Positions 28,459 to 38,000 of a DNA stretch of 64,000 nucleotides are shown in pieces. The DNA is taken from contig NZ_CP129119.1 in assembly GCF_030406775.1 (NCBI RefSeq), positions 1,522,001 through 1,586,000 on the forward strand, written 5' to 3'. Each line of letters begins with the position of its first letter. Within the stretch, counting starts at the first letter, position 1. The position numbers and the translations under genes were made by a program. Source of the stretch: Sporosarcina trichiuri. Lineage in GTDB: Bacteria; Bacillota; Bacilli; Bacillales_A; Planococcaceae. The notes under the pieces were generated by a model. That model worked only from the letters and a program-made list of their open reading frames with translations. It was not told the DNA's origin and searched no databases.

Positions 28459-31400
28459 CGCCTTCCGCCTCCTTCCTCATTTTTTCGAGTGATTCCGATG
28501 CCGACAAATCTTCGTACTGCCGGAACGCCGCCTCAGGGTCCGTCTTATCGAACTGGCAGACGCCCTGATACGGACAATACGTGCACGGCATATGCTCCTT
28601 CAGGCGGTATGGATAGACGCGGGTGTCCCCCGCGAGCATCGCGTCCCCTGCCTGGCCGTGCCGTTTCCGTACGGCGGACCGCAGCATCTGCATGTCATCA
28701 GGCGGCAGCACTTTGGAATTCGAGTAGAATGTACCGTCCTTCTTGACCCGGGCCGGAATGATCGAGGAGGACTGTTCGATGCCGCTGTCCATCTCCTTTG
28801 CGACGGACAGGTCTTCGAGAACGTAGCCTTTCATCGTGAAGGATTTCATCATTTCCTGCTCGATCGCGTCTTCCGACAATTCCTGGATGCTGCGGATCAT
28901 CGGGTTGTGCACATGGACGTACAGCATCCCGGCAGGATCCGCCTGCAGCTGGATCCATTCATCGGCATGCTCCAGCGCGACGTCGAGGTACGTCAGCATC
29001 TGCAGGGAGAGGCCATAGTAGATTTCCGTCAGGTTGAGCGCCTTGGATGATGATTTATAGTCGACGATCCGGATATACGTCTTGCCGTCGACTTTTGCGG
29101 CATCGACCCGGTCAATCCGCCCCCGGAGGTTCATCTGCCCGCCGCGCTTCAGCGGAATTGACAGCGGCGGCATCTGTTCGCCCGGTCCGAACCCGACTTC
29201 CACAGCGATCGGCTGGAACGAGGAGGCCGTCGCCTGGCTGCTGAGTGCAGCGATCGTCCTCTGGATGATATGCGTCAGCTTCCGTTTGATGTACATATGC
29301 CGGTTGGTCGTCAGCAGGATCCGATGGAAGAAGAACGGTGCGATGCTTTCGACGGCGTCATGGGCGAGACGGAATGTGTCCTGCTTCGTCAGGCCGGCCC
29401 AGTTCGCCCCTGTCCTCATCATTTCATCCGACACCCATTTCAGTGCTGCATGGAACAGATCGCCGATCGCCGGCGCTTCCAGAGTGAATTCCGTCCGCTC
29501 CCGCAGGCCGAGGCCGTACGACGCAAAATGCTGGAACGGGCAGCTGTAATACGATTCCACGCGCGACACACTGGAATTCAGCGACTCGCCATAGAGGCCC
29601 GCCGTGATACCGGGTGCAAGCCGTTCCGTCTCGGTACCTGTCTTCTTCTGGCCGTGAATGCCCGCGAGGATCGAAGACCAGAGCGGATCGTCTTCATAGT
29701 AGGCGATGACAGCGCGCCACAGCGGGCTCATGGTGCCATCCGTCCCGAAACTGCGCAGTTGTGCGGAAGCATACGGCAGTGTCGGGCGCGGATGGCTGAT
29801 GTACGGCCAATCATCCGATCCGTCGGGCAGATCGAGCGGGTCGGCCGCAGCCGGTTCGATCGTTAGCCCTTCGAAAATCTGGCCGAGACGCGGCACGTAC
29901 AGCGACGGGATGAGCGCTTTGCCAGCTTCGTCCGCGAGCGGATACGTAACCGTCAGCCCTTCTGCGGCCGCTGTGAATGCCCGGTATGCTTTATAGGTTT
30001 CATCCATCAGGCGTGTTTTCGCGGAAGGCGCCAGTTCGAAACCAATCGTCCCGATCCATTCACGATCCGCATCGGACAGAAGCCCTTCGTTATCGATCCG
30101 CTGCGGCAGGACGCCGTCGTTCACGCCGATTACGAACACTTCGTCGATATTCAGGAACGTCGCCAGGTCGACCGTCATGACCGTCACTTGGTCGAGTGAC
30201 GGCGGAATGCGGGCGAATTCGAGCGTATCGAATCCTTCGTCGAGCACACGGATCGCTTCTTTTGCAGGCATATCGGCGTCTCCGAACATGAGCACGAACT
30301 GGTCGAGCACGTTGATCCACCCGCTCCAGGCCTGTTCGTGTTCCGAAGCGCCGAGAAGCCGGCCGGCCGTTTCCTCTTCCGCCCGGAGGCCGATGATCTT
30401 GTCGTAGCCCCGCAAGTCCTCCATGAAGGTGAACAGGGCTTCGGCCGCCTGGCGTCCGTCCTTGGCGCGTTTCAGCCGGCTGCCGAACGTCTCCAGCGGG
30501 CCGCGGATCAGATCGCGGACGCTGTGCAGTTCCGCCTGCATGGCAAGTTCTTCATCCGTCTGGACGTCCGTATGCAGCTCAAGGCCCCGGTATTTCTTCA
30601 CACGCCACCGGTCTTCGTCGAACCAGCGGCGGCCATGGATGCCGTGGGCGAGCACATAGTTCTCCAGACGGTCCGCCCGTTCCCGCCACAGTTTCCGATC
30701 TTCGCCGTACGGAAAGAACAGATCCGTCTTGACGGCGCGGAACATCGCCTCGTACGACCAGTTGCCGGTCACCGCTTCGAGCACGGACCGCGTGAACTCG
30801 ATGAGCGGATGGTGGAGCATCGGTTTCTTGCGGCTGATGAACACCGGAATCTCATAGAGCGGAAAGATCGTTTCGATCAATTCGTCGTAGACATCAGGCT
30901 GGCGGTACAGCACGGCGATGTCCTGGTACCGTCTGCCGTTCCGGACGAGCTCCCGGATCGACCGGGCAACGGCATGGAGTTCCGCACGCCGGTCCGCTGC
31001 TTCCACGATGCGTACGTCCCCCGCGCTGGTCTGCCGGTCGGCTGGATAGCGGTCGAACTGCGCCTCGAGGTGGCGGACGTCCGGATTCCGGAAACGCCGG
31101 GCGTCCGTCAGGCGGAGTTCCGGTTCGATTTCGATGGCCTCGCCTTTCGCGATCTCCGTGATGATCTGCTTCGTGCGCATCGGGCTGTAGAACAGCTCGT
31201 GGTCTTCCGCGGTGCCTGCCGCTTCGTCCGTCGGCAGGGCGATGTTGACCCGTTTGGCGTATTTCAGCAGCTCCCGGATGATTTCGTGTTCCCGGTTCGT
31301 CAGCAATTCGAAGCCGTCTATGTAGATATCCGCCTCCCGGATATACTCCGAGAACCGGATCTGCTCCGTCAGCATCGCCAAATGCCCTTCGCTGTCGACA

Positions 31401-31933
31401 TAGCCCGCGCCGAGCCGCTCTTCGACTTTTCCGAGCAGCAGGGACAGATCCCCCGCTTTGTCGATCAGGGACCGGGGCGCATCGGCTGCCGTCAATTCGC
31501 TGTTGAGCTGTGTCAGTGCTGTGTGATCGAGACAGTAGCGGCTGAATTCCTTCAGAACGCCCTCGACCTGCTCGGTGAAGCCGCGCTTGTCCGCCGCCTG
31601 CCGGAACAGCGTGAACTCATCCTTATTCTCTTCCAGCACGCTCCGGATCAGCATCCGGTAGCCGAACGCGTCCACTTCCCGGCGTGTGATGCCGCCGGTC
31701 TCCTGCAGAATGCGCCAGGCGAGCCGCTTGAACGTCAGTACCTGTGCACGCACCATCCCATGGAGACCGAACCGTGAGGAGAGACTGTGCTCCATCGAGA
31801 ACGACATCTGATCGGGCACGATGAGGATGATCGGCGCGCCGAGCGGGTCTTCCCGCAGCGCTCCGGCGATCTCCTGCTCGATCGTATACGTCTTGCCTGT
31901 TCCTGAACGTCCTGTTATCATGCGCAGCGTCAT
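28433..31933 (-). CDS. addB: AddB, helicase-nuclease subunit
   Basis: 1166 residues, partner of AddA. N-terminal Walker A GRSGTGKT, an inactivated helicase-like middle, and a C-terminal nuclease with VDYKSSSKALN. Four Cys positions for the structural [4Fe-4S] cluster are visible: one in SYYSCPFQHF (about 800) and three in CTYCPYQGVC near the C-terminus. First gene of addB-addA-DUF418, with a promoter at 31965-31993 and GGGGGCGGG before the ATG. Confidence 0.97.
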   Translation of the reverse strand: MTLRMITGRSGTGKTYTIEQEIAGALREDPLGAPIILIVPDQMSFSMEHSLSSRFGLHGMVRAQVLTFKRLAWRILQETGGITRREVDAFGYRMLIRSVLEENKDEFTLFRQAADKRGFTEQVEGVLKEFSRYCLDHTALTQLNSELTAADAPRSLIDKAGDLSLLLGKVEERLGAGYVDSEGHLAMLTEQIRFSEYIREADIYIDGFELLTNREHEIIRELLKYAKRVNIALPTDEAAGTAEDHELFYSPMRTKQIITEIAKGEAIEIEPELRLTDARRFRNPDVRHLEAQFDRYPADRQTSAGDVRIVEAADRRAELHAVARSIRELVRNGRRYQDIAVLYRQPDVYDELIETIFPLYEIPVFISRKKPMLHHPLIEFTRSVLEAVTGNWSYEAMFRAVKTDLFFPYGEDRKLWRERADRLENYVLAHGIHGRRWFDEDRWRVKKYRGLELHTDVQTDEELAMQAELHSVRDLIRGPLETFGSRLKRAKDGRQAAEALFTFMEDLRGYDKIIGLRAEEETAGRLLGASEHEQAWSGWINVLDQFVLMFGDADMPAKEAIRVLDEGFDTLEFARIPPSLDQVTVMTVDLATFLNIDEVFVIGVNDGVLPQRIDNEGLLSDADREWIGTIGFELAPSAKTRLMDETYKAYRAFTAAAEGLTVTYPLADEAGKALIPSLYVPRLGQIFEGLTIEPAAADPLDLPDGSDDWPYISHPRPTLPYASAQLRSFGTDGTMSPLWRAVIAYYEDDPLWSSILAGIHGQKKTGTETERLAPGITAGLYGESLNSSVSRVESYYSCPFQHFASYGLGLRERTEFTLEAPAIGDLFHAALKWVSDEMMRTGANWAGLTKQDTFRLAHDAVESIAPFFFHRILLTTNRHMYIKRKLTHIIQRTIAALSSQATASSFQPIAVEVGFGPGEQMPPLSIPLKRGGQMNLRGRIDRVDAAKVDGKTYIRIVDYKSSSKALNLTEIYYGLSLQMLTYLDVALEHADEWIQLQADPAGMLYVHVHNPMIRSIQELSEDAIEQEMMKSFTMKGYVLEDLSVAKEMDSGIEQSSSIIPARVKKDGTFYSNSKVLPPDDMQMLRSAVRKRHGQAGDAMLAGDTRVYPYRLKEHMPCTYCPYQGVCQFDKTDPEAAFRQYEDLSASESLEKMRKEAEGDAHTTETR

Positions 31934-31964
31934 GAGCCCGCCCCCTTGTCAGTCTGATAGTTCA

Positions 31965-31993
31965 ATTGTAATCGTTTTGCCTGGAAGAATCAA
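31965..31993 (-). promoter_or_regulatory. Sigma-A promoter of addBA
   Basis: TTGATT, 17-base spacer, TACAAT on the minus strand, about 35 bases before the addB start. It lies between array A2 and addB. Confidence 0.7.
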
Positions 31994-32050
31994 AGCGGAG
32001 TGTGTGATTTTACGAATGAATGTTCGTATTATTTTACAGAGAGCAGGCGG

Positions 32051-32300
32051 GTATCGGACAGTTCGCGCGGGGTATCGGTCACCTCGCGCAATTTATCGGA
32101 CAGATGGCCTGAACTATCGGACACTTCACTTGAGTTATCGGACACATCACCGAATTTATCGGCATCCGGATATAATTCAAAGGACTGGCTTGGGCTCGCT
32201 TCGCTCGTTTCCTGTCAGGCCCGCCGTGCGCTCGGTATCGGACAGTTGGCCGCAAGTATCGGACACTCCGCCGAATTTATCGGCAGCCGGACACAATCCC
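32051..32300. repeat. Degenerate 21-bp repeat array A2 (two blocks)
   Basis: Blocks at 32051-32176 and about 32234-32300 built of 21-base units with the core TATCGGACA. On the + strand each block ends in a CCGAATTTATCGGC unit. That unit is the reverse complement of the unit opening array A1. The segment between the blocks carries, on the minus strand, the AGCG-rich/CAAGCCAG module followed by TTTGAATT, also shared with arrays B1 and A1. The stretch 31994-32350 has no gene. Confidence 0.85.
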
Positions 32301-32319
32301 TCTCTACATCCGGCCATAC

Positions 32320-32345
32320 AAAAACGCCCCGCCGACGCGGAGCGC
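32320..32345 (-). terminator. Terminator of the TVP38-like gene
   Basis: CGCTCCGC/GCGGGGCG hairpin (one G-T pair) followed by TTTTT on the minus strand. Confidence 0.7.
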
Positions 32346-32352
32346 TGCAACT

Positions 32353-32982
32353 TCAGTCGTCTTCCCAATGCTTATGGCCGTCCCATTCGCGCGCGTGGTT
32401 TTCCACCCGCTTGTTGACCCGTTTCTCCCACCATTTGCCGGCGAGCCAGAGGATGAGGATTACTACCCCGACAATGGCTGTCCGGATCGGCTGGGTGAAG
32501 AGTGCCCGGATGTCGTAGCCGACGAAACTGATCATGAACACCATGACGAACTTCCCTGCCATGAGGATGGCGAGGTAGTAGGTCTTCTTCATGTTCGACA
32601 GCCCGGCGACGAGGTTTACGAGTGCGGACGGAGTGAACGGGAAGCAGATGAACAGGAAGAGCGGGCCGAACCCATTGCTCTCCACCCAGACGATCAGCTT
32701 TTTCACCCGCTTGTGCCGGGTGATGAAATTCAGCAGGCGGCTGCGGCCGTACTTCCGGATGATCAGGAACACCATATAGGAGCCGACGACCGTCCCGCTC
32801 CACGACAGCAGAAAGCCCAGGATGACGTGGTAGGCGGCAATGTTTGCGAATACGAAAACGAACAGCGGCAGGAACGGCAGGAACGATTCGATGAACGGCA
32901 AAAGAAAGCCGATCGCCGGACCGAATGCCCGATACTGCTCTGTCAGTTCGATGATTTTGTCTACCGTGAACCATTCCTGCAT
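32353..32982 (-). CDS. TVP38/TMEM64 (DedA-like) membrane protein
   Basis: 209 residues with five to six hydrophobic helices and a His-rich, basic cytoplasmic tail. GYSM-like re-entrant segment GPLFLFICFPFTPSALVNLVAGLSNM and the preceding WSGTVVGSYMVFLIIRKYG fit the SNARE-associated/VTT family (B. subtilis YhjE type). Members are implicated in lipid scrambling; the exact role is unknown. Ribosome-binding site GGGGGAATCACGG before the ATG. Single gene with its own terminator. Confidence 0.9.
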   Translation of the reverse strand: MQEWFTVDKIIELTEQYRAFGPAIGFLLPFIESFLPFLPLFVFVFANIAAYHVILGFLLSWSGTVVGSYMVFLIIRKYGRSRLLNFITRHKRVKKLIVWVESNGFGPLFLFICFPFTPSALVNLVAGLSNMKKTYYLAILMAGKFVMVFMISFVGYDIRALFTQPIRTAIVGVVILILWLAGKWWEKRVNKRVENHAREWDGHKHWEDD

Positions 32983-33102
32983 CCGTGATTCCCCCTGAGT
33001 ACGTCACTATTCGGAAAACGTGCAAAGATTCCGTCTTGTCCTATGTATAGAATATAGTATAATCACTAGTATTGACCACTGAACAGAAAGCGGGGTTGCA
33101 AG

Positions 33103-33825
33103 ATGCACCAATCGGAATTCAGCAAAGGCCTGCGGGCCGGTCTCAGCATCGGCATCGGCTACTTCCCCGTTGCGCTCACATTCGGCCTGCTTGCGAAGAC
33201 AGGCGGCCTCTCGCTGCTCGAAGCGACTGCGATGAGCATCTTCGTGTTCGCCGGCGCTGCCCAATACATATCGCTCAGCCTGCTCGCCCATGCCGTCGAT
33301 CCATTCATGATCGTCGTCAACACGTTCATCGTCAACATCCGCCATTTCCTGATGTCCGCGTCGCTCAATGAAAAGATGCACACGGCTCCGAAACCGGTGA
33401 AAGCTGCGGTCGCATTCGGTGTCACGGACGAAACGTTCTCGGTCATCGCGACCAGCAAAGAGGACAAAGTCACGAGCGCCCGTGCATTCGGTGTCATCGC
33501 CGTCGCGTATGGCAGCTGGGTCGGCTTCACAGCTGCCGGCCACCTCATCGGGGACATCCTGCCGCCGTTCCTGCAGGCCGCCATGTCGATCGCCCTCTAT
33601 GCGCTGTTCGTCGCCCTGCTCGTGCCCTCCATGAAAGGCAGCCGGAAGATCGTCCTGCTCGCTGCAGCATCAGCGATCCTCAGCTGCATCTTCTATTACA
33701 CGGAGCTGCTGTCAACCGGCTGGTCGATTCTCGTGTCCACCCTGATTGCAGCAATCGTCATAGAACTGCTCTATGTAAAAACCGGACGCTCCCCCGTGCC
33801 GCCGCTTGAAAAGGAGGGGATCTGA
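33103..33825 (+). CDS. azlC: AzlC family branched-chain amino acid exporter, large subunit
   Basis: 240 residues with about seven membrane helices. The segment FAGAAQYISLSLL and the NIRHFLMSASL motif are typical of AzlC. It works with the small AzlD subunit encoded next, overlapping by one base (TGATG). AzlCD exports branched-chain amino acids and their analogues in B. subtilis. A promoter TTGTCC, 16 bases, TATAAT is readable at 33036-33063. Confidence 0.92.
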   Translation: MHQSEFSKGLRAGLSIGIGYFPVALTFGLLAKTGGLSLLEATAMSIFVFAGAAQYISLSLLAHAVDPFMIVVNTFIVNIRHFLMSASLNEKMHTAPKPVKAAVAFGVTDETFSVIATSKEDKVTSARAFGVIAVAYGSWVGFTAAGHLIGDILPPFLQAAMSIALYALFVALLVPSMKGSRKIVLLAAASAILSCIFYYTELLSTGWSILVSTLIAAIVIELLYVKTGRSPVPPLEKEGI

Positions 33826-34133
33826 TGGGCGCAACATACTGGTGGATGCTGTTCGGCATGGCACTCGTCACCTACTTGCCGCGCATGATCCCGCTGACAT
33901 TCCTGGATGGCAGAAAACTGCCTCCGTTCGTCACCGGCGTGCTCGGCAACATCCCGTATGCGGTGCTCGGCGCCCTCATCTTTCCGGCCATCTTCTACGT
34001 CCAGGAAGGCAACATCCTGTTCGGAGTGATCGGCGCCGTGTCGGCATTCGGCATCGCTCTTCTCGGCTTCGGCCTCATGCCTGTCGTTCTCGGCACGATC
34101 GGTATTCTCGCCGTGTACAGCCTGTTCTTATGA
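33825..34133 (+). CDS. azlD: AzlD family exporter, small subunit
   Basis: 102 residues, four predicted helices. The segment YLPRMIPLTFLDGRKLPPFV is the family signature. One-base overlap with azlC and an AAGGAGGGG site inside its end indicate coupled translation. Confidence 0.92.
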   Translation: MGATYWWMLFGMALVTYLPRMIPLTFLDGRKLPPFVTGVLGNIPYAVLGALIFPAIFYVQEGNILFGVIGAVSAFGIALLGFGLMPVVLGTIGILAVYSLFL

Positions 34134-34248
34134 GGAACCCTCTCTTTATCATACCCTGAAATCTGTAAAAGCATACTGCGAGTTTCAAAGTAATCGCTGA
34201 AGAAGAAGGAGACCGGTATCGCTGTTACTTTGTACAGTGACCGGACAA

Positions 34249-34300
34249 CAAAAAACCGCACGGCTTCAAGTTTCGAATACTTGAAGCCGTGCGGTATTTT
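34249..34300. terminator. Bidirectional terminator between azlD and csbA
   Basis: 17-bp perfect stem (ACCGCACGGCTTCAAGT and its complement) flanked by A- and T-runs, between convergent genes. Confidence 0.9.
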
Positions 34301-34322
34301 CATAGCTGAATCTGACATCCCG

Positions 34323-34583
34323 TCATTCGTCCTGTCCGTCTTCCGTCCGCCTGTGCGAATTTGCAACCATGCGGGACGCAAACCAGAATCCCGCAGTGAG
34401 CGACAGTGCATCCGCTGCATACAGGATCCAGTTGTGGGTGTAGCCCGCATAGACGGAAGCGGCGATCAGGGCGATCGTCAGCAGGAGGCCGACGACGTGA
34501 TGGAATGTCACCCGCGTGAAGAACACGACGAGCAGTCCCGGCAGCAGCAGTGCCAGCACGAACTTGGTAGCCAGACTTTCCAT
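34323..34583 (-). CDS. csbA: CsbA family protein (DUF2198)
   Basis: 86 residues with three hydrophobic segments and a charged C-terminal tail (RRTEDGQDE). Size and position after minJ match CsbA, a sigma-B-controlled general-stress membrane protein in B. subtilis. AAGGAGG precedes the ATG. I saw no convincing sigma-B promoter directly upstream; it may be read from the minJ operon. Confidence 0.85.
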   Translation of the reverse strand: MESLATKFVLALLLPGLLVVFFTRVTFHHVVGLLLTIALIAASVYAGYTHNWILYAADALSLTAGFWFASRMVANSHRRTEDGQDE

Positions 34584-34605
34584 CGTGCGCCGCCTCCTTC
34601 CTCAT

Positions 34606-35769
34606 TCATCTGACGAGCAGCAGGCCGAGCTGATAGTGATCATGCCTGTACAGCACCTGCTGCATGAGCCGCACTTCCCCGTTCCGGTCTGCAACCTGCA
34701 GGCGGCAGTGGGCGGCGTTCACCTGGATGGCATCATACAGTTCCTTTTCGTTGGCGACCTGCATGCCATTGACAGCACGGATCACCTCACCCGGCAGCAG
34801 GCCGAGTTTCTCGGCGGGCGATCCCGGCAGCACACCTGCCACGACTACGCCTGCCGCACTCGGAGAAGCGGCATAGCCGCCTCGCCGTTCGCCTGCAGCT
34901 GCCGTGACGGTGATGACCGTCCGGATGATGATCCCGGCAGCGAGTGCCGCCCAGGCAATGACCGGTTCATACAGACCGCCAAGCCCGATGGCCGTAACTG
35001 CAATCCCCGTCCATATGACAGAGCGTCCGATTTTCGGAAGCAGGACATCCGGGAACTGCCTGCGCGCAATCTGGCTGAAACCGATCGCAACCGGCACAGG
35101 CACCAAACTGAACGAATCCGAGCCCAGCGTGAACTGCGGCCAGTACGGCAGATGGGCGCTGATCATATCGCCCGGCACAATCAGCAGGACAGGCAACAGC
35201 CACAGGCTCTTCACCTTGAACACAGCCGCCCGCAGGCCCCGGCTCGTCTTCTCCAGCCGCGGGGACGGATACCGGACTGCTGACTTCCTGATAAGGAAAC
35301 CTTCCGCGATCATCAGCACGCCTGCTGCGACTGCAGCGGTCACCGCAAGTTCATCCGCGACGCCGTCCAGGGACCAACCCCGGTACGAGACGCCCGGTTC
35401 GGTCCGCTGCCAGATGAGCAGTGTGAAAAACGCAAATCCTGCTGTATAGACTGGGGACCCCCACTGGTAGTAGAAGCTGACTGCCATGATAAGCATGAAT
35501 GCACAGAACAGCACAATCCAGCCGGCGTCCGCTGCCAGTCCGATGCCGCTCAGCACGATGGAAACAATCAGTGCAGGGAGCCACGAATCCGCGAGCACCC
35601 GCCTGAATTCCGTCTTGCCCGGCAGTTTCCGGATATTGAAATCCCGCCGTTCCCGTTTGACACGCATGTAGCCGAGAGCCACTGCCGCCAGCAGGATGAG
35701 CCACAGCAGCGGATTCAGGAAAAACATCCCGGCTGCCTGCAGCACGTCTTCGATCCAACTATCTGTCAC
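34606..35769 (-). CDS. minJ: Cell-division topological determinant MinJ
   Basis: 387-residue polytopic membrane protein bridging DivIVA and MinD to place the septum. About seven to eight helices cover residues 12-270. A C-terminal PDZ domain (about 290-375) follows, seen in GVVVAGVLPGSPAEKLGLL and VNGMQVANEKELYDAI. GTG start at 35769 with a GGGAG tract 11 bases upstream. Order csbA-minJ-ctpB is that of B. subtilis. Confidence 0.9.
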   Translation of the reverse strand: MTDSWIEDVLQAAGMFFLNPLLWLILLAAVALGYMRVKRERRDFNIRKLPGKTEFRRVLADSWLPALIVSIVLSGIGLAADAGWIVLFCAFMLIMAVSFYYQWGSPVYTAGFAFFTLLIWQRTEPGVSYRGWSLDGVADELAVTAAVAAGVLMIAEGFLIRKSAVRYPSPRLEKTSRGLRAAVFKVKSLWLLPVLLIVPGDMISAHLPYWPQFTLGSDSFSLVPVPVAIGFSQIARRQFPDVLLPKIGRSVIWTGIAVTAIGLGGLYEPVIAWAALAAGIIIRTVITVTAAAGERRGGYAASPSAAGVVVAGVLPGSPAEKLGLLPGEVIRAVNGMQVANEKELYDAIQVNAAHCRLQVADRNGEVRLMQQVLYRHDHYQLGLLLVR

Positions 35770-35877
35770 GTTCCGTCACACTCCCATCCCAGTCCGGCTG
35801 TTTTCTACTATTGTATCAAACAACCGGATGGATTGGATAGTGAGGACGGACCGTTCTTTGCAAACAGGCCGGACCGC

Positions 35878-37326
35878 TCACTTTTTCGAAGACAGCGTGT
35901 GGTGCAGATAACCGATCGCCATTGCGAGCTGCTCATCGTTCGCGCGGTCGCTTTTCACTTCTTCGGCCGCGGCTTTCAGACCTTGATAGAACGCACTGTC
36001 CATCTCCCCGCTGACTTCAAGTTCTGCATCTTTCTGGAATTCCGCAACCGCCTTCTTGGTCGCATCGTCGAAATAGCCGTCCGTGCGGCCCGGATTGAAC
36101 TTGAGCGCCTTGAGGACACGCTGAGCGTACGCGATATCATCATGGAACTGTTCTTCCCTATACACGTCCGCAAGCACCCGCAGATGTTCGGCGAACAGGC
36201 TGTTCTGCTTGACTACAAGATCCGATTCAATACCTTCGCCGTGAATCCATCGTTCTTTCGGGGTCAGCCATTTGTGCGTCGACAATTTTACTTCGCCGCC
36301 ATTCGAGAGCTCCATCGTCTCCTGGACAGTCCCTTTGCCGAAACTCGTCGTCCCGACGATGAACCCGCGGCCGAGGTCCTGCAGGGCGCCGCTCAGCACT
36401 TCACTTGCCGAAGCACTTCCCTGATCCTGCATGAGTGCGATCGGCAGGGTCTTCAGTTTTTCATCGAACAGAACGCCCTCAGGCTTCTCCGTGACAAGCG
36501 GAGTCAGCTGCCCTTTGATGTTTTCCATGTAGGCGAACACCGTATCTTCCGGCAGCATACTTCCTGCAATCGCACCGACCGCATGGAGATATCCGCCGGG
36601 ATTGCCGCGCACATCGATCAGCAGCGCTTCCGCCCCTTCTTTGACAAGCAGGTCCGTTGCCGCCTGCCATTCTTTCGCACTTTCCTCCCCGAACATCGTG
36701 AGCCCTATGTAGCCGATTTTCTTGCCGCGCTCTTCAATGATTTCAGAAGACACCGTATGGACAGGAATGACATCCCGTTCAATCGTCAGTTCGACGTGCT
36801 TTCCGGCTTCCGGCCTGTAGACGGTCAGTTCCACTGTCGTCCCTTTCTTCCCGCGGATCCGTTTGACGACTTCCTGCAGCGTCAGCCCGTCGACGCCTTC
36901 CTTATCGATCTGCACGATTTCATCGTATGGAAGCAGACCTGCTTTGTCCGACGGCGATCCTTTCACCGGCGATACGATGACGAACTTCCCGCTGGTCCGG
37001 GTGATCTCCGCACCAATGCCCACCCGCTCACCTGCAAGCGATTCCTTGTGGGAGGCGGCTTCCTCCTTTGTCAGATACGTCGAGTACGGATCGCCGATCA
37101 CATCCGCCATCCCGCGGAGCGCCCCTTCGATCAGATCGTTCTTTTCAAGCGGATACACAGCATTGCCTGTAATGACATCATAGGCTTCGTCGATGACGCC
37201 GAATTCATCCGAAGGCGCCGCCCGTTCCTTCTCTTTTTTCCCGCATCCGTTAAGCAGTACAAGACAAACTGCAACCGCAGCAAATAGGCCAACTAAAAAA
37301 AACCGGCTCCTGCGCATCGTCACCAT
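35878..37326 (-). CDS. ctpB: Carboxyl-terminal processing protease (S41, CtpB-like)
   Basis: About 482-residue exported serine protease. N-terminal hydrophobic segment ends in a possible lipobox (LLNGC), so it may be a lipoprotein. A PDZ domain (about 90-170) precedes the catalytic domain. Ser is in DQGSASASEVLSGAL and the general-base Lys in TSFGKGTVQE. A C-terminal peptidoglycan-binding-like region (AYAQRVLKALKF ... DATKKAVAEFQ) follows. Start at 37326 (MVTMRR) or the ATG 9 bases downstream, both behind GAGGAGGGG. It is followed upstream by a thioredoxin-like gene not expected in the B. subtilis order. Confidence 0.92.
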   Translation of the reverse strand: MVTMRRSRFFLVGLFAAVAVCLVLLNGCGKKEKERAAPSDEFGVIDEAYDVITGNAVYPLEKNDLIEGALRGMADVIGDPYSTYLTKEEAASHKESLAGERVGIGAEITRTSGKFVIVSPVKGSPSDKAGLLPYDEIVQIDKEGVDGLTLQEVVKRIRGKKGTTVELTVYRPEAGKHVELTIERDVIPVHTVSSEIIEERGKKIGYIGLTMFGEESAKEWQAATDLLVKEGAEALLIDVRGNPGGYLHAVGAIAGSMLPEDTVFAYMENIKGQLTPLVTEKPEGVLFDEKLKTLPIALMQDQGSASASEVLSGALQDLGRGFIVGTTSFGKGTVQETMELSNGGEVKLSTHKWLTPKERWIHGEGIESDLVVKQNSLFAEHLRVLADVYREEQFHDDIAYAQRVLKALKFNPGRTDGYFDDATKKAVAEFQKDAELEVSGEMDSAFYQGLKAAAEEVKSDRANDEQLAMAIGYLHHTLSSKK

Positions 37327-37409
37327 CCCCTCCTCTTTCCATACATATGAAAAGGACAGGGATGTTACGACACCGGAAACCGGATCCAGCATTATTCGGC
37401 TGATGAAAT

Positions 37410-38000
37410 TCAGTCGACGTCGTCCATCAGCTGCTCCATCATCTTTTCGTCCATCGGGCCGATGATCTTGTTATCCACGGTCCCGTCGGTCTTCAGGATG
37501 TAGGTCGTCGGAATCGAGAACACCTGGTAATCGGTCATCCCGATATCCTCCGTGTCGAGCAGGATGGGGAACGTCAGACCGTAGGCGTCCGCGAATTCCT
37601 CCACCGCTTTTTCTCCGCGTTTCTCCGCTGTCGTCAAGTTGACGGAGACCAGTTCGACGTTGTCCTCTTCCTCGAGGTCCTTATAATAGTTTTCCATATG
37701 CGGCATCTCCGCCTTGCACGGCGGACACCACGTCGCCCAGAAGTTGAGCATGACCTTCTTGCCCCGCAAATCGCTCAATTTCACTGAATCACCGTCAAGT
37801 GTCTTCAGTTCGAAATCCGGAGGCGTGTCGCCCGGTTTCAGTCCAGGCAGTTCTTCCATGCCCGGCAATGTTTCCGACTGGGCTTTGGTCGTGGCTGTGT
37901 CGATCTTCTCGGGCTTCTGCATATTGGATTTCACCATCAGGGCAACCATCGTGCCGATGACGAGAATGGCAACCGCATACCCGACCCATTTTTTATTCAT
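37410..38000 (-). CDS. Membrane-tethered thioredoxin-like protein (TlpA/ResA type)
   Basis: 196 residues: N-terminal signal anchor (about 5-23), then a TlpA/ResA fold with the active site W-C-P-P-C (about 92-96) and the cis-Pro segment VFSIPTTYIL. Such proteins reduce or isomerise disulfides outside the membrane, often for cytochrome c or cell-wall enzymes. The start overlaps the stop of a membrane protein gene by four bases, so the two form one unit. cccB, a c-type cytochrome gene, lies 4 kb away. Confidence 0.93.
   Translation of the reverse strand: MNKKWVGYAVAILVIGTMVALMVKSNMQKPEKIDTATTKAQSETLPGMEELPGLKPGDTPPDFELKTLDGDSVKLSDLRGKKVMLNFWATWCPPCKAEMPHMENYYKDLEEEDNVELVSVNLTTAEKRGEKAVEEFADAYGLTFPILLDTEDIGMTDYQVFSIPTTYILKTDGTVDNKIIGPMDEKMMEQLMDDVD

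Noticed and set aside
30338..31777. 479-codon + strand frame opposite addB
   Set aside because: Antisense shadow; Arg/Pro/Gln/His-rich composition without domains, and addB motifs are complete on the other strand.
34187..34250. Imperfect inverted repeat CAAAGTAATCGC / CGCTGTTACTTTG after azlD as a terminator or attenuator
   Set aside because: Only about eight contiguous pairs around a long loop and no T-run. The strong hairpin at 34249 is the better terminator.
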